From: Odobenus rosmarus divergens
Lineage: Eukaryota; Chordata; Mammalia; Carnivora; Odobenidae
Direction of reading: 5' to 3'
DNA: 64,000 bases
Assembly (NCBI RefSeq): GCF_000321225.1
Contig: NW_004450566.1
Span: 987,399-1,051,398 of the forward strand
The notes under the pieces were generated by a model. The model saw nothing but the letters and a program-made list of their open reading frames with translations, did no database searches and had not been told where the DNA came from. Positions 37,001 through 42,904 of this stretch are shown here, piece after piece (position 1 is the stretch's first letter; each line of letters begins with the position of its first letter). Position numbers and translations under genes: made by a program.

Positions 37001-37219
37001 CGTGAGATTTGCATGGATCAGGAGATCATAATAAACTGGGATGATGTGCTCAGGAAGTCGCATTTTCTCCCAGGGGAACGGAGTCCCATTACTAGCTTTT
37101 GGAGACATCATGTCACTGCTCTGACACGACGAAGGAGTTGACACAGTTAAGAGAATCAGCAGTGAGGATGGTAGAAACAGCATGGTTGCCGGTGCCCATC
37201 TGATGGACAGAGATATCAT
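5174..37219 (-). CDS. ERAP1: ERAP1, endoplasmic reticulum aminopeptidase 1 (18 coding exons, 942 aa)
   Basis: M1-family zinc aminopeptidase of the ER lumen that trims N-terminally extended peptides to the length bound by MHC class I. Joined coding exons total 2829 nt (942 aa; the main human form is 941). Layout: signal/anchor segment about 13-33, N-terminal beta domain about 47-255, catalytic domain about 256-530 with GAMEN 318-322, HELAH 354-358 (Zn ligands His354 and His358, general base Glu355), third Zn ligand Glu377 and Tyr439, a small beta domain, then the helical C-terminal domain from about 615. Cysteine pairs known in the human protein are kept (405/444, 487/499, 737/744). The start is chosen at 37217-37219, where the human protein begins; an in-frame ATG at 37244-37246 lies upstream of the exon 2 acceptor. 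Differences include His182, Ile808 and His155. No frameshift or premature stop was found. ERAP2 and LNPEP are relatives, but identity to ERAP1 is clear throughout. Confidence 0.97.
6775..6960 (+). repeat. MIR-like SINE fragment
   Basis: Diverged but recognisable MIR core: 'aacttctctgggactcaatt' followed by the analogue of the 'gtaaaatgggg' block and a GT-rich end. It lies in intron 18. Edges are approximate. Confidence 0.5.
7018..7560 (-). repeat. L2-like LINE fragment, antisense
   Basis: 'cctagagcttacactctacc' and the following segment resemble the reverse complement of the L2 3' region. Old and diverged; edges approximate. The open frames here are chance frames within the repeat. Confidence 0.45.
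7730..8015 (+). repeat. L2-like LINE 3' fragment
   Basis: Resembles the L2 end: 'cttccatgccctacctcggg' and 'gaactgaagctctgtgaggg'. Edges are approximate. Confidence 0.45.
9101..9182 (-). CDS. ERAP1: ERAP1 exon 18 (residues 865-891)
   Basis: 82 nt. Acceptor 'ccatttccag', donor 'gaagag|gtaacc'. Encodes [18 protein letters not shown] to RARLEE. Lys864 is split AA|G with exon 17. Confidence 0.96.
9419..9627 (+). mobile_element. CAN/SINEC element with 15-bp target-site duplication (intron 17)
   Basis: tRNA-Lys-derived carnivore SINE. It starts 'gggcgcctgggtggctcag', then has a CT-rich stretch, 'aaataaataaataaa' and poly(A). Perfect direct repeats 'aagcttagtaagtgc' lie at 9404-9418 and 9628-9642. 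It is antisense to ERAP1, between exons 17 and 18. Confidence 0.95.
9970..10110 (-). CDS. ERAP1: ERAP1 exon 17 (residues 818-863)
   Basis: 141 nt. Acceptor 'aatcattctag', donor 'atacaaaa|gtaagt'. Encodes [18 protein letters not shown] through NWDKLIQ, helices of the C-terminal bowl. Confidence 0.97.
10111..10589 (-). other. ERAP1: ERAP1 intron 16
   Basis: 479 bp of unique-looking AT-rich sequence. No repeat or other gene was recognised. Confidence 0.85.
10590..10751 (-). CDS. ERAP1: ERAP1 exon 16 (residues 764-816)
   Basis: 162 nt. Acceptor 'cttttccacag', donor 'cttcagtg|gtgagt'. Encodes [19 protein letters not shown] to KLQ. Position 808 is Ile (ATT) in ALCISQD, where human has Arg807 in ALCRTQN. 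Trp817 is split with exon 17. Confidence 0.97.
10752..11635 (-). other. ERAP1: ERAP1 intron 15
   Basis: 884 bp with no recognisable repeat. The 5' splice site at its start is the unusual 'gtctgt'. Confidence 0.8.
11636..11820 (-). CDS. ERAP1: ERAP1 exon 15 (residues 702-762)
   Basis: 185 nt. Acceptor 'ttccccgcag'. The donor 'tttgag|gtctgt' is a weak 5' splice site with C at +3. Encodes [16 protein letters not shown] to KEADGNL. Arg726 and Gln731 equal human R725/Q730. The split Ser763 completes a sequon Asn761-Leu-Ser. Cys737 and Cys744 pair in the family structure. Confidence 0.96.
12005..12640. mobile_element. L1 insertion with internal inversion (intron 14)
   Basis: 12005-12268 is the reverse complement of an L1 3' end (T-tract, then 'gattcattgtttgtgcataa' and 'ctcagtttgtttctcagagt'). 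From 12269 the strand flips to forward L1 ORF2 sequence ('ggaataaatctaaccaaaga', 'atctacacatttaatgcaat'). A 3' segment next to an inverted, more 5' segment is the expected result of twin priming. No convincing target-site duplication was established. Confidence 0.75.
12772..13585 (+). mobile_element. L1 ORF2 C-terminal end plus 3' UTR (intron 14)
   Basis: Contains 'cacctcacaccggtcagaat', 'ggaaaacagtatggagattc', 'gcaatggaatattactcagc' and the tail 'ataataaaaattaaatag'. ORF2 remnants are broken. Forward orientation, antisense to ERAP1. Confidence 0.85.
13848..14004 (-). CDS. ERAP1: ERAP1 exon 14 (residues 650-701)
   Basis: 157 nt. Acceptor 'tctcttgccag', donor 'ttcaag|gtagaa'. Encodes [17 protein letters not shown] to VENQFK. 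Tyr685 and Lys686 equal human Tyr684/Lys685 of the peptide C-terminus site and are kept. Confidence 0.97.
14005..15390 (-). other. ERAP1: ERAP1 intron 13
   Basis: 1.39 kb. No repeat recognised with confidence. Several chance open frames show no coding character. Confidence 0.75.
15391..15574 (-). CDS. ERAP1: ERAP1 exon 13 (residues 589-648)
   Basis: 184 nt. Acceptor 'ttgctctag', donor 'ctcgtcag|gtaata'. Encodes [18 protein letters not shown] through NNAFQLV. It joins the small beta domain to the helical C-terminal domain. Asp588 and Ser649 are split codons. Confidence 0.97.
15575..16139 (-). other. ERAP1: ERAP1 intron 12
   Basis: 565 bp, AT-rich, nothing recognised. Confidence 0.8.
16140..16219 (-). 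CDS. ERAP1: ERAP1 exon 12 (residues 562-587)
   Basis: 80 nt. Acceptor 'ctttctttaag', donor 'aaaaacag|gtaact'. Encodes [18 protein letters not shown] to LLKTKT. Asp576 equals human D575N. It is separated from exon 11 by the 6.8 kb L1-filled intron 11. Confidence 0.96.
16570..17015 (+). repeat. Ancient interspersed repeat (class not resolved)
   Basis: 'gcacaagctgaatctcatca', 'aaaactggaggacagtctat' and 'tgataattatactgtgctta' resemble a common ancient mammalian repeat whose name I cannot fix. Diverged; intron 11. Confidence 0.4.
17440..17890 (+). repeat. Degenerate tandem repeat, about 60-70 bp units, in the L1 5' UTR-like block
   Basis: The core 'ccagctc(c/t)ag(c/t)' followed by a 'cctaccag' or 'ctcaccag'-like phrase recurs about seven times (near 17514, 17585, 17650, 17685, 17752, 17820 and 17858) with irregular spacing. 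The long open frames over it on both strands follow from the C-rich repeats and are unlikely to be genes. Confidence 0.6.
18990..19051 (+). repeat. Compound microsatellite (TC)n(AC)n inside L1 ORF2
   Basis: About 37 bp of mostly TC followed by about 25 bp of AC. L1 ORF2 sequence is interrupted between 'aaaggtggctcag' and 'gaatcaacatgatacatc'. Confidence 0.9.
21275..22015 (+). mobile_element. Second L1 3' end, a different copy (intron 11)
   Basis: Repeats the ORF2-to-3' UTR region already present in the preceding element ('aaattaaaaatagaactaca', 'ggtatttattcaaagaaaat'). It ends with 'acaaacttccagttttaaaa', matching the tail at 1-275. It therefore marks an independent insertion or an older element next to it. 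Confidence 0.75.
22217..22394 (+). mobile_element. CAN/SINEC element (intron 11)
   Basis: 'cacctgggtggctcag' head and 'aaataaataaaatcttt' tail. Near-perfect direct repeats: 'agttaacatatg' ending at 22216 and 'agtcaacatatg' at 22395-22406. Antisense to ERAP1. Confidence 0.93.
22997..23151 (-). CDS. ERAP1: ERAP1 exon 11 (residues 510-560)
   Basis: 155 nt. Acceptor 'ctgtatcag', donor 'gaaactgg|gtaatg'. Encodes [20 protein letters not shown] and onward. Lys529 equals the human K528R disease-associated position. Gly561 is split GG|G with exon 12. The stretch APEDASE near the end differs strongly from human. Confidence 0.95.
23605..23700 (+). mobile_element. Short L1 tail (intron 10)
   Basis: 'cccctgaaacaaataataca' and 'ttatatgttaataaaa', then A-rich repeats ('aaataaaaataaaaataaa'). 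Only the very 3' end is present. Confidence 0.65.
23930..24120 (+). repeat. MIR element (intron 10)
   Basis: Ends with the MIR-type phrase 'gtgcttagcacgtgcctgac', then 'agtaagtgctcaa'. Diverged, edges approximate. Confidence 0.65.
24486..24557 (-). CDS. ERAP1: ERAP1 exon 10 (residues 486-509)
   Basis: 72 nt in phase 0. Acceptor 'ggtttttag', donor 'acctca|gtaagt'. Encodes [16 protein letters not shown] plus a Ser-rich stretch. This is the flexible loop closed by a disulfide (Cys487-Cys499), a fast-evolving region of ERAP1. It was missed by simple open-frame listing because it is short. Confidence 0.95.
24712..24843 (-). CDS. ERAP1: ERAP1 exon 9 (residues 442-485)
   Basis: 132 nt in phase 0. 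Acceptor 'gttttcag', donor 'gcaagt|gtgagt'. Encodes [18 protein letters not shown] to WDRMAS, the helical end of the catalytic domain. Cys444 pairs with Cys405 in the family structure. Confidence 0.97.
24844..26243 (-). other. ERAP1: ERAP1 intron 8
   Basis: 1.4 kb. The part at 25.0-25.5 kb is GC-richer and gives chance frames on both strands. No repeat or other gene was recognised. Confidence 0.75.
26244..26375 (-). CDS. ERAP1: ERAP1 exon 8 (residues 398-441)
   Basis: 132 nt in phase 0. Acceptor 'gtctcaacag', donor 'gaaaag|gtaaaa'. Encodes [18 protein letters not shown] to VSYEK. Includes the sequon Asn415-Ser-Ser and the catalytic Tyr439 that stabilises the transition state. The first residue is Asp where human has Gly. 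Confidence 0.97.
26376..27509 (-). other. ERAP1: ERAP1 intron 7
   Basis: 1.13 kb, strongly AT-rich, no recognised element. Confidence 0.8.
27510..27623 (-). CDS. ERAP1: ERAP1 exon 7 (residues 360-397)
   Basis: 114 nt, 38 codons in phase 0. Acceptor 'ccttttag', donor 'aaagtt|gtaagt'. Encodes [20 protein letters not shown], including the third zinc ligand Glu377 in the WLNEGF motif. Confidence 0.97.
27624..27965 (-). other. ERAP1: ERAP1 intron 6
   Basis: 342 bp between the HELAH and WLNEGF exons, nothing else recognised. Confidence 0.85.
27966..28120 (-). CDS. ERAP1: ERAP1 exon 6, GAMEN and HELAH active-site exon (residues 309-359)
   Basis: 155 nt. Acceptor 'tccttcccaag' (non-ideal AAG), donor 'caccag|gtacac'. 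Contains the substrate N-terminus motif GAMEN (318-322) and the zinc-binding HELAH (354-358). The linker between them differs from human ([18 protein letters not shown]). A young antisense SINE lies 87 bp upstream of the acceptor. Confidence 0.97.
28207..28406 (+). mobile_element. Young CAN/SINEC element next to the active-site exon (intron 5)
   Basis: Close to the consensus. Flanked by a perfect 19-bp target-site duplication, 'agaacggatgggtgtaggg', at 28188-28206 and 28407-28425. Antisense to ERAP1, with the inserted body starting 87 bp upstream of the exon 6 acceptor. The perfect duplication points to recent insertion. Confidence 0.97.
29113..29233 (-). CDS. ERAP1: ERAP1 exon 5 (residues 268-307)
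   Basis: 121 nt. Acceptor 'cttttcag', donor 'caaacaag|gtgaag'. Encodes [16 protein letters not shown] through PYPLPKQ, the start of the catalytic domain. Asp308 is split G|AT with exon 6. Confidence 0.97.
29560..30120 (+). repeat. Possible old L1 5'-region fragment (intron 4)
   Basis: 'agcagaaataaaccacaaaa' and 'tgtatgtttaatgtttttaa' resemble the 5' region of older L1M families. The assignment is tentative and edges are approximate. Confidence 0.35.
30121..30935 (+). repeat. LTR-like ancient retroviral element, solo (intron 4)
   Basis: The segment from about 30.6 to 30.93 kb ('ggcatgaccaataaggtcat', 'gactgaaagttccaaccctc' and 'gggactgggacaaagaccat', then a TATA-rich end) resembles a solo LTR of an old endogenous retrovirus. 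No gag, pol or env sequence is beside it. The family name is not certain. Confidence 0.4.
31828..31962 (-). CDS. ERAP1: ERAP1 exon 4 (residues 223-267)
   Basis: 135 nt, 45 codons in phase 0. Acceptor 'gattttag', donor 'gtcaag|gtgaac'. Encodes [15 protein letters not shown] to SGVK, the end of the N-terminal domain. Confidence 0.97.
31963..34571 (-). other. ERAP1: ERAP1 intron 3
   Basis: 2.61 kb. Contains an antisense L1 fragment (about 32150-32290). The remainder shows no recognisable element, and the frames in 32.5-33.7 kb appear non-coding. Confidence 0.75.
32150..32290 (-). repeat. Old L1 3' fragment, antisense (intron 3)
   Basis: 'acaattcacataccatataa', 'gagttcagtgggttt' and 'gttgtgcaactatcatcact' are the typical reverse-oriented L1M end block. 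Confidence 0.6.
34572..34710 (-). CDS. ERAP1: ERAP1 exon 3 (residues 177-222)
   Basis: 139 nt, acceptor 'aattctag', donor 'ccactg|gtgagt'. Encodes [18 protein letters not shown] and onward. Glu184 (human Glu183, N-terminus recognition) is kept. The residue equal to human Gln181 is His182 (codon CAC). Confidence 0.97.
34840..35600 (+). repeat. Old L1M-like fragment (intron 2)
   Basis: 'gcaattcacagaagaagaac', 'ctttaacttagcaattttat' and 'tctggaaggatgctcc' follow the order of an ancient L1M ORF2/3' region. Heavily mutated. Confidence 0.6.
35672..35866 (+). mobile_element. CAN/SINEC element (intron 2)
   Basis: 'gtgcctgggtggctcag' head, CT-rich middle, 'aaataataaataaaa' tail. Direct repeats: 'aaaattcagcat' (35660-35671) and 'aaaattcagtat' (35867-35878). 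Antisense to ERAP1. Confidence 0.92.
35965..36405 (+). repeat. MaLR-type (MLT1/MST-like) LTR (intron 2)
   Basis: Ordered landmarks of this LTR group: 'attgcatcctccaaaa', 'tgactttatttggaaatagg', 'gtgtccttataagga', 'ttgattttggactgctagcc', 'aaatttctgttgtttcaagc' and 'ggaaactaatac'. An old solo LTR with no internal retroviral sequence seen beside it. Confidence 0.8.
36693..37219 (-). CDS. ERAP1: ERAP1 exon 2, coding part (residues 1-176)
   Basis: Holds the start codon (A at -3, 'gcaagaagATGA'), the hydrophobic signal/anchor segment ([14 protein letters not shown], 13-26) and most of the N-terminal beta domain. The exon begins at 37236 after acceptor 'ttgccactag' and ends at donor 'gtgag|gtactt'. 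Coding length is 527 nt, so the last codon (Arg176) is split 2+1. The sequon Asn71-Leu-Thr is present; the human sequon at 154 is lost (His155-Leu-Ser). Confidence 0.96.
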
Positions 37220-37236
37220 CTTCTTGCTCAAACTAC
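37220..37236 (-). other. ERAP1: ERAP1 exon 2, 5' UTR part
   Basis: Seventeen bases between acceptor 'ttttgccactag' and the ATG. The rest of the 5' UTR must come from exon 1 in the CpG island, as in other mammals. Confidence 0.75.
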
Positions 37237-38094
37237 CTAGTGGCAAAATGTATAAAAGCCCCCCCCCAAAAAAATTGAGTCACTAAAATATTATCAAGAC
37301 AGCATAATTTCACAATGTATCTACCCAGCATTAACCGTTATAGACACAAACTTTCAAAAGTTCTAGGTCTTTACCCTGTTATTATTGATTCACAGAAGAA
37401 AGAAGTTACTGGTTAGCAACAATCTTCACACCTATTAAAAAATATCATTTGGCTCTCCAAGTTTAAATGCACTCTATTTGTCAGGGTTCTTGGTTGAAAG
37501 CAATAGAACAAGTTCACTAAATAGTTCACAAAAATGGTCAGAGTTGTCGGGACATTTGGGAAGCCAGCCACATGAAACAGGCCAAGACGGACAGCCAAAA
37601 CCACATGGGAGAAATTGACCAGGTGACCTCTCCCCACCCACACTGTGCCTTGGAGGAAGCTGCCCTACTGCCTAGAGATCAGGGGCTGGACACTGCCTCG
37701 GCCACTGTCAATATGAGGTCTCTACGGCCCCTGCCACTTGGCAGGACTTCTTTCAGCTGAGGTAAGGTGTTCACGCTACCAGTCAGGGAGGTTGGAAAAG
37801 CGAGAATCTGGACTTCACAGCTTCTGCAGTAGAGGACAGGTCTGGCTCCCCACCAAGCTTATAAAGTAGAGAATTCCTAACCTAGGAAGGAGACACAGAC
37901 GCTGAGTAGCAAGGGGTGGGGGGAGGCAAGTATCCATTAACAGTAACCCTTAGTAACAGCAGTGTCTTTGTCAAATGTCATGCCAAAAGTTCATCTAATA
38001 CGTGTTTAGCCAGGAATGACTTAAAGGGTTTATGGTGATTTTCACACCAATCGTTTGTGACAAACATAACAGTCTCCTGGATTCTCTCTTACAG

Positions 38095-38660
38095 TCATCC
38101 AACAAATACATGTTGAATGCCTGCCACATACAAGGCGGCGTGCTGAGTACTGGGTGGGATATAATAACACACAAGACACAAATCCCACAGTCAAGGACTT
38201 CAAAATCTGGAAAGGCAGAAGACATTCATACACGAATGACAGAATGCACCAGAGAAAGTATGAAGCATTTTAAGAATAATAATAACAGCAAGTGCTGGGG
38301 GAGAAGGGAGAGAGTGACATCTGCTGCACAGCGACTCTGGGGTGCCTTCATGCAAAACCAGCATTGGAGCATGGTTTGGAAGGATGGGTTGGATTTGGAA
38401 ATGAAGGGAGGGCATTAAAGACACTGCAGGTGGAGCAAACCAGGGCAGGAGTTAAAGCACGAAGGGAGAAAGCTGAGGGCTGGCTGGGCCATCAATGTGG
38501 ACGGAGCAATCAGTCTGGATGGAGAGTGATTATTCACAAGGCAAGGAAGGGAGCGACTCCAAGATTATGCTCAAAGTGTGTTGGGAGTCATGCTGCAGAC
38601 TATATTTGGCACTTTATTTTAAAGGTCTTAGGACACAAAAGGAATGTGAATTATAAGATA
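38095..38660 (-). repeat. L2-like fragment, antisense (intron 1)
   Basis: 'atgttgaatgcctgccacat' and 'aatcccacagtcaaggactt' match the reverse complement of the L2 3' region in outline. Diverged; open frames within it are chance. Confidence 0.5.
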
Positions 38661-38861
38661 GCTGGCAACCATGGCTGAGAACTGAGCACATTTCTCTTAG
38701 ACAAAGACATCTCTCTAAAAGGCGTTTGCCAGGACTCATCTGTTAGATGAGTCCAGGTAATTGGTCCTAATTCCCTCAAACTCCTTGGGCTCCTGAACAT
38801 AGACATCAAATGAGAAAAGTAGTAGTGCTACAGTGTGGTACATGGGATTCTACCTCTACGT

Positions 38862-39022
38862 CAGCACTTCTCAACTCTAACATCAGCAAGGCAGCTTTTA
38901 AAATGACTGAGGCCTGGGTTCCCATCTAGAACAATTAAACTGAAATCTATGGTGATGAGGTCGGGGCACCAGAATTTTTAAAAATCTTCCCAGAGATTCT
39001 ATTGGAGAGCCAATCTGAGAAC
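38862..39022 (+). repeat. MER5A-like DNA transposon fossil (intron 1)
   Basis: 'cagcacttctcaactctaac', 'agaatttttaaaaatcttcc' and 'gagagccaatctgagaacc' follow the short palindromic-ended hAT-type MER5 layout. Non-autonomous and old. Confidence 0.65.
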
Positions 39023-40018
39023 CTTCTAGATAATCCTTGCCAACTCTGGTCTTAGCCCTTGAACACTATGGGGAAGAACACCACTTCAAGGTAATAACCG
39101 ATGTGCGCTCCCCGACCCCTCACTCCCCATCCTGCTCCTCTGCTAAAGGTCCCTCCATCCGCCTTCCCCACAGAGCAGACCTGCAGGCAAACAGAAAGGA
39201 CAGGAACACAGTGGAGGCAGTCAAGCACAGAGGCACCATAATCTCAGTTCAAAAGGTATCACCCAGATGAAAGGGAAGGGAGAATCAAAGGCTCAACAGG
39301 GAGAACACGTTTTTTTTGTTTATGTGTTTCTTGTTTTTGTATGTGTGTGCAGGAACCAACTAGAGGATGCTTCTAGCTATGGAGAACTGAAGCAATTTGA
39401 AGGAGAAGAATAAAGTTTAAACACCAAAATAATAAAGGGTTCCCACTTTTACTTCCTCAGGCAGACTTCTAGTGCAGGGGCAAAACGATGGATTTCCCTT
39501 GACGCTAGGCCATGAGAAATAAAGGGAACTTGAGTGATACTTCCATTTTGAATTTCTGACGGCAGTGGCTTTGTGGGTGCAGCCATGCCCCAAGAAGGTA
39601 GGGAGTGCAATGAGGGTGGCAGGTTCAGGCATGGGAGGAGCCCCGAAGTCCCCACGTGTTCCCCACAGTCCAGGAGGAAATCTAAAAATGCCAACTGCTT
39701 CTGAGCTGGCAGCCAGGCCTACAGGCTGCTAAAGGAGTTGGCAGTGGGACCCACACCCAAGGCTTTGCAAGGTTGAGTCCATGAGGAGACAGAGTCAAAG
39801 AGAACCATGGCTGTGTCTCAAAAGAGGATATAATGCCAGGAAACCACAATGGAACGGGTAATGTAGACAGCATACATGTCAGAATAAAGATATACATATT
39901 TATAACTATAGCTATATTAACAAGAATACATATTACACTTACAATCAGAAAAGAAAACCTGGCTTTGCGTTCTTGCTCTTCCACCGACTGTGATCTTGGA
40001 CAGGTTACATTTTCTTCT

Positions 40019-40233
40019 CTCTTTTTTTTTTGATATTTTATTTATTTTTTTGACAGAGAGAGAGAGAAAGAGAGCAAGCACAAGCAGGGGGAGCGGCAGG
40101 CAGAGGGAGAGGCAGAGGGAGAAGCAGGCTCCCCAATGAGCAGGGAGTCTGATGTGGGGCTTGATCCCAGGACCCTGGGATCATGACCTAAGCCAAACGC
40201 AGATGCTTAACCGACTGAGTCACCCAGGTGCCC
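40019..40233 (-). mobile_element. CAN/SINEC element, minus strand (intron 1)
   Basis: Reverse complement of the SINE: T-rich start, GA-rich middle, 'ctgagtcacccaggtgcccc' end. Direct repeats 'cattttcttc' at 40009-40018 and 40234-40243. This is the only intronic SINE seen in the same sense as ERAP1. Confidence 0.93.
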
Positions 40234-40304
40234 CATTTTCTTCATGTCTAATTTGAGAAAATAATACCTCTCTCACAGCATGTTGTAAAGACTAAGTTAA
40301 AATA

Positions 40305-40830
40305 TTCTCAATCATTCATTCCCCAAATATTTACTGAGGACCTATTACATGCCAGGGATTTTGCTGGACACTAGCAATGTAAGACAGCACAGATCCTTGA
40401 CCTCAAACTGCTTATGGGGCTCAGGGTGGGGAGGAATTTTTAACCGTGATTAGGGCTATGAAAGAAAAGCACACACCTCCTGAAAGAGAGTAACGGGGCA
40501 GAGTGATTTACATTGGGGGCTCACTGAGGACATTTAAGCTGATTTAAAGGACAAATTCAAATTAGCTAAGAAAAGAAGGAGAAGGAGAGTTTTCCAGACA
40601 GAAGGGATAGCAAGCTTGTTTGTAGGTACAGTAGGCGAGTCCTGGTTATGAAGGCCAGGGAACCTGAGGCACATCATGCAGCAGAAAGATGCACCTGGAG
40701 AGGCGGATGCGGTCAGACCACCACTCAGCCTGGAAGCTTGTTAAGGATTTTGGCTTCCAGCCTAAGTGCAATGAGAAGCCACTGGGGGTTGAGCTAGAAG
40801 GTCTTAGGATCCAGTTCACACTTGAAGAAG
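40305..40830 (-). repeat. L2-like fragment, antisense (intron 1)
   Basis: 'aaatatttactgaggaccta' and 'acatgccagggattttgctg' mark an antisense L2-type sequence. Later parts ('gaagccactgggggtt') fit the same repeat. Edges approximate. Confidence 0.5.
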
Positions 40831-42149
40831 CTACATGGATCAAGAAAGGAGCAGGAGGGATGGCCAAGAAACTAGTTAGAAACTAGTCTAGACAAAGTAA
40901 GCTGGTGGCTTGTACTCTAGCGGTGTCACCAGAGAAAACGCAAGGGATTGGGGGAGGGGAGAGACAGAGATGGATGGACTCGACAGCTACATTTGGGCTG
41001 GACTGGAAGTGGGGGGGGGCGGGTGACTGAAAGAACACATCGGAATGGCTGCCAGGTTTCTAAAATGAGCGAGCATCTGGGTAGTCCTAGGTGCCATTGA
41101 CTGAGAAGACCAGAGATGGGAGAGTTTTAAAAGAGAGGAGAGGGAATTAAGGATTCATTTTTTTAAAATGTTTGTGCTATCTCTGAGATATCCAAGGAAA
41201 ACTACCAGCAGACAGATGAATACACATCTTTAGAGCACAGAGATAAAGGCTTTCAAGGACTTTCCTGTCCTTTACTGCATTTCTTTACAGTTTTAAAAAG
41301 TATCTGCCTTTGGCATCTGATTTTACTAAATAAAGCATCTTTCCCAGTCAAGGTGGTGGTAACAAGAGTACCTAACTTCACTGCCAGGAAGAGTTCAAAG
41401 TTACTTTAGGAAACATTTAGTCCGTCTTTGGTGATTACGACTTTTCCCACTCACAAAGAAGGCAGGGGCAACTGACCCTTCCCTTTATTGGAACACTGCT
41501 CAATGTGAAATCTATCATCAAGAGGTAACAGACTTCCTTCCAAAATGTTCTGAATGATGAAATTAACAAGCACTGTAGTAGTTGTTACTGCTGGTAAACA
41601 AATAAATGTTGAATTAACTTGCATTTTTTTTAACCAATTAGAATTTTTTCATTTAGGTCCACCTGAAAATGGGCTATGGTATCAGTACAATTCCAAATCC
41701 TTGGGAAAAGAAAAGCACTGGCCAATTTTTGAAAGGTATTTGTTCTCGTTTCTAATTGCTGACCACATCCTGAGTTGAGAGCACATGCTCTGGGCATTTA
41801 CCAGAAAACTGAGCATTTCTTTCAGAACCTGGCCTACACAAAAAAAACCTCCAGGAAAACGGTAAGGAAGTGTCTGCTCCTCTCTTTTCGTGAAATTAAC
41901 CTGCAGGCCCACCTGGCAAGTAAGGCACCCAGACAGGAAACTTTAATTTGCTCACACAGGAGAACTTTATCTGAATAAAACTCTGGCTTGGAGCCAGAGT
42001 GAAGGGAAGACAATTGCTGGGAATAAGTACAGGAGAAGCAAGGAAAGAACTGATCTTGAGGACATGTATGGACTCCGATCCTTCATCACGCCCAACGCAC
42101 TAGTTAATGCAAAGCCATGTTTGTTTCTCTGGCAACTATCCCCAAGGTA

Positions 42150-42830
42150 TACTTCGCAGCCGAACCCGCCGTCCTCCCCGCCCTTCCGTTTGGCGCCACT
42201 CGGGAGGCTGGGGGACCCGGAGGCTGGCAGGAACCCAGCGGCGAGGCGTAGCACGGAGGGGTAGGCTCCCGCCTGCCCTCGAGGGGCGCGGCCGAGAGAA
42301 CGCGCGGAACAGGCGCACTGGCCCTGCGCCCCCTGCGTTCTCGCGCCCGAGAAGGACCCGAGCAAGGCTGGGCCGGCCGCCAAACCTGCCGCCCTCCGTG
42401 AGGACTCCGGCCCAGGTCCCACGACTCTCCCCGGCCCGGCGTCCCTGCGCCTCACTCTCCTCCGCCGCGCGCCCGGGTCTTCGGGCCTCCCCGGCGGGCA
42501 CCAGGAGGTTGCCGGGACCGAGCCCTTCTCCAGCCTCGCAGCCGCTCCCCGAGAGCTGCGCTGGGGACGGGCGCGCTGTACCTGGGGGTCCGCGACGGAA
42601 CCGGCTCACCCTCGCGCCGCTGCCGCCGGCCTCCCTTACCCCGGAACAGAAAGTGAAAGTGGAGCCCGGGCAGAGGCAGGCGGGCGCGAGGTGCGCGTCG
42701 GCCGGGGCCCTTCGAACCGGCGCAGGAGAACCCCCGGCCGAGGCTGGAGCCGGGGAAGGAGAAACCCGGCAGTGGGGCCGCGCGAAGGAGACCGCGGGAC
42801 CCCCGACGGAAATTCACAAATGCGCAAGGG
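42150..42830 (-). promoter_or_regulatory. ERAP1: ERAP1 CpG-island promoter and exon 1 region
   Basis: Abrupt CpG- and GC-rich island between AT-rich flanks, at the expected 5' end of ERAP1. It has no TATA box that I can see and at least one GC box (GGGCGGGG on the gene strand, 42176-42183). Several possible exon 1 donors exist on the gene strand (for example at about 42577, 42606 and 42637), so the start site and exon 1 limits are not resolved. The long + strand open frame over it (42107-42904) is a by-product of GC content. Confidence 0.8.
42649..42662 (+). promoter_or_regulatory. ERAP1: ISRE / IRF-binding motif
   Basis: GAAAGTGAAAGTGG contains two GAAA cores in the GAAANNGAAA arrangement used by IRF1, IRF2 and related factors. 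It lies in the ERAP1 CpG island. ERAP1 is known to be interferon-gamma inducible, so the site fits its regulation. Binding is inferred. Confidence 0.75.
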
Positions 42831-42904
42831 AAACAGCGGAGTTGCAATACAGGGTGGGGATCAGGTGGGAAGCAGCACTCCTTTCTGAACGCAGATCGTT
42901 CTGA

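Larger units (their letters stand above)
37237..42560 (-). other. ERAP1: ERAP1 intron 1 (5' limit uncertain)
   Basis: About 5.3 kb between exon 2 and the CpG-island exon 1. Contains L2-like stretches, a MER5-like element and one antisense-to-SINE copy (all listed separately). Nothing was recognised at 41.0-42.1 kb. Confidence 0.6.

Noticed and set aside
37244..37246. Upstream in-frame ATG as the ERAP1 start.
   Set aside because: It lies on the intron side of the exon 2 acceptor (exon begins at 37236), so it is not in the spliced mRNA. The ATG at 37217-37219 matches the known start.
42107..42904. 265-codon open frame on the + strand, with other long frames on both strands (42136-42609, 42452-42847).
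   Set aside because: They lie in the CpG island, where stops are rare. The translations are Arg/Pro/Gly/Ala-rich with no domain, and several overlap in different frames. Best explained by base composition.
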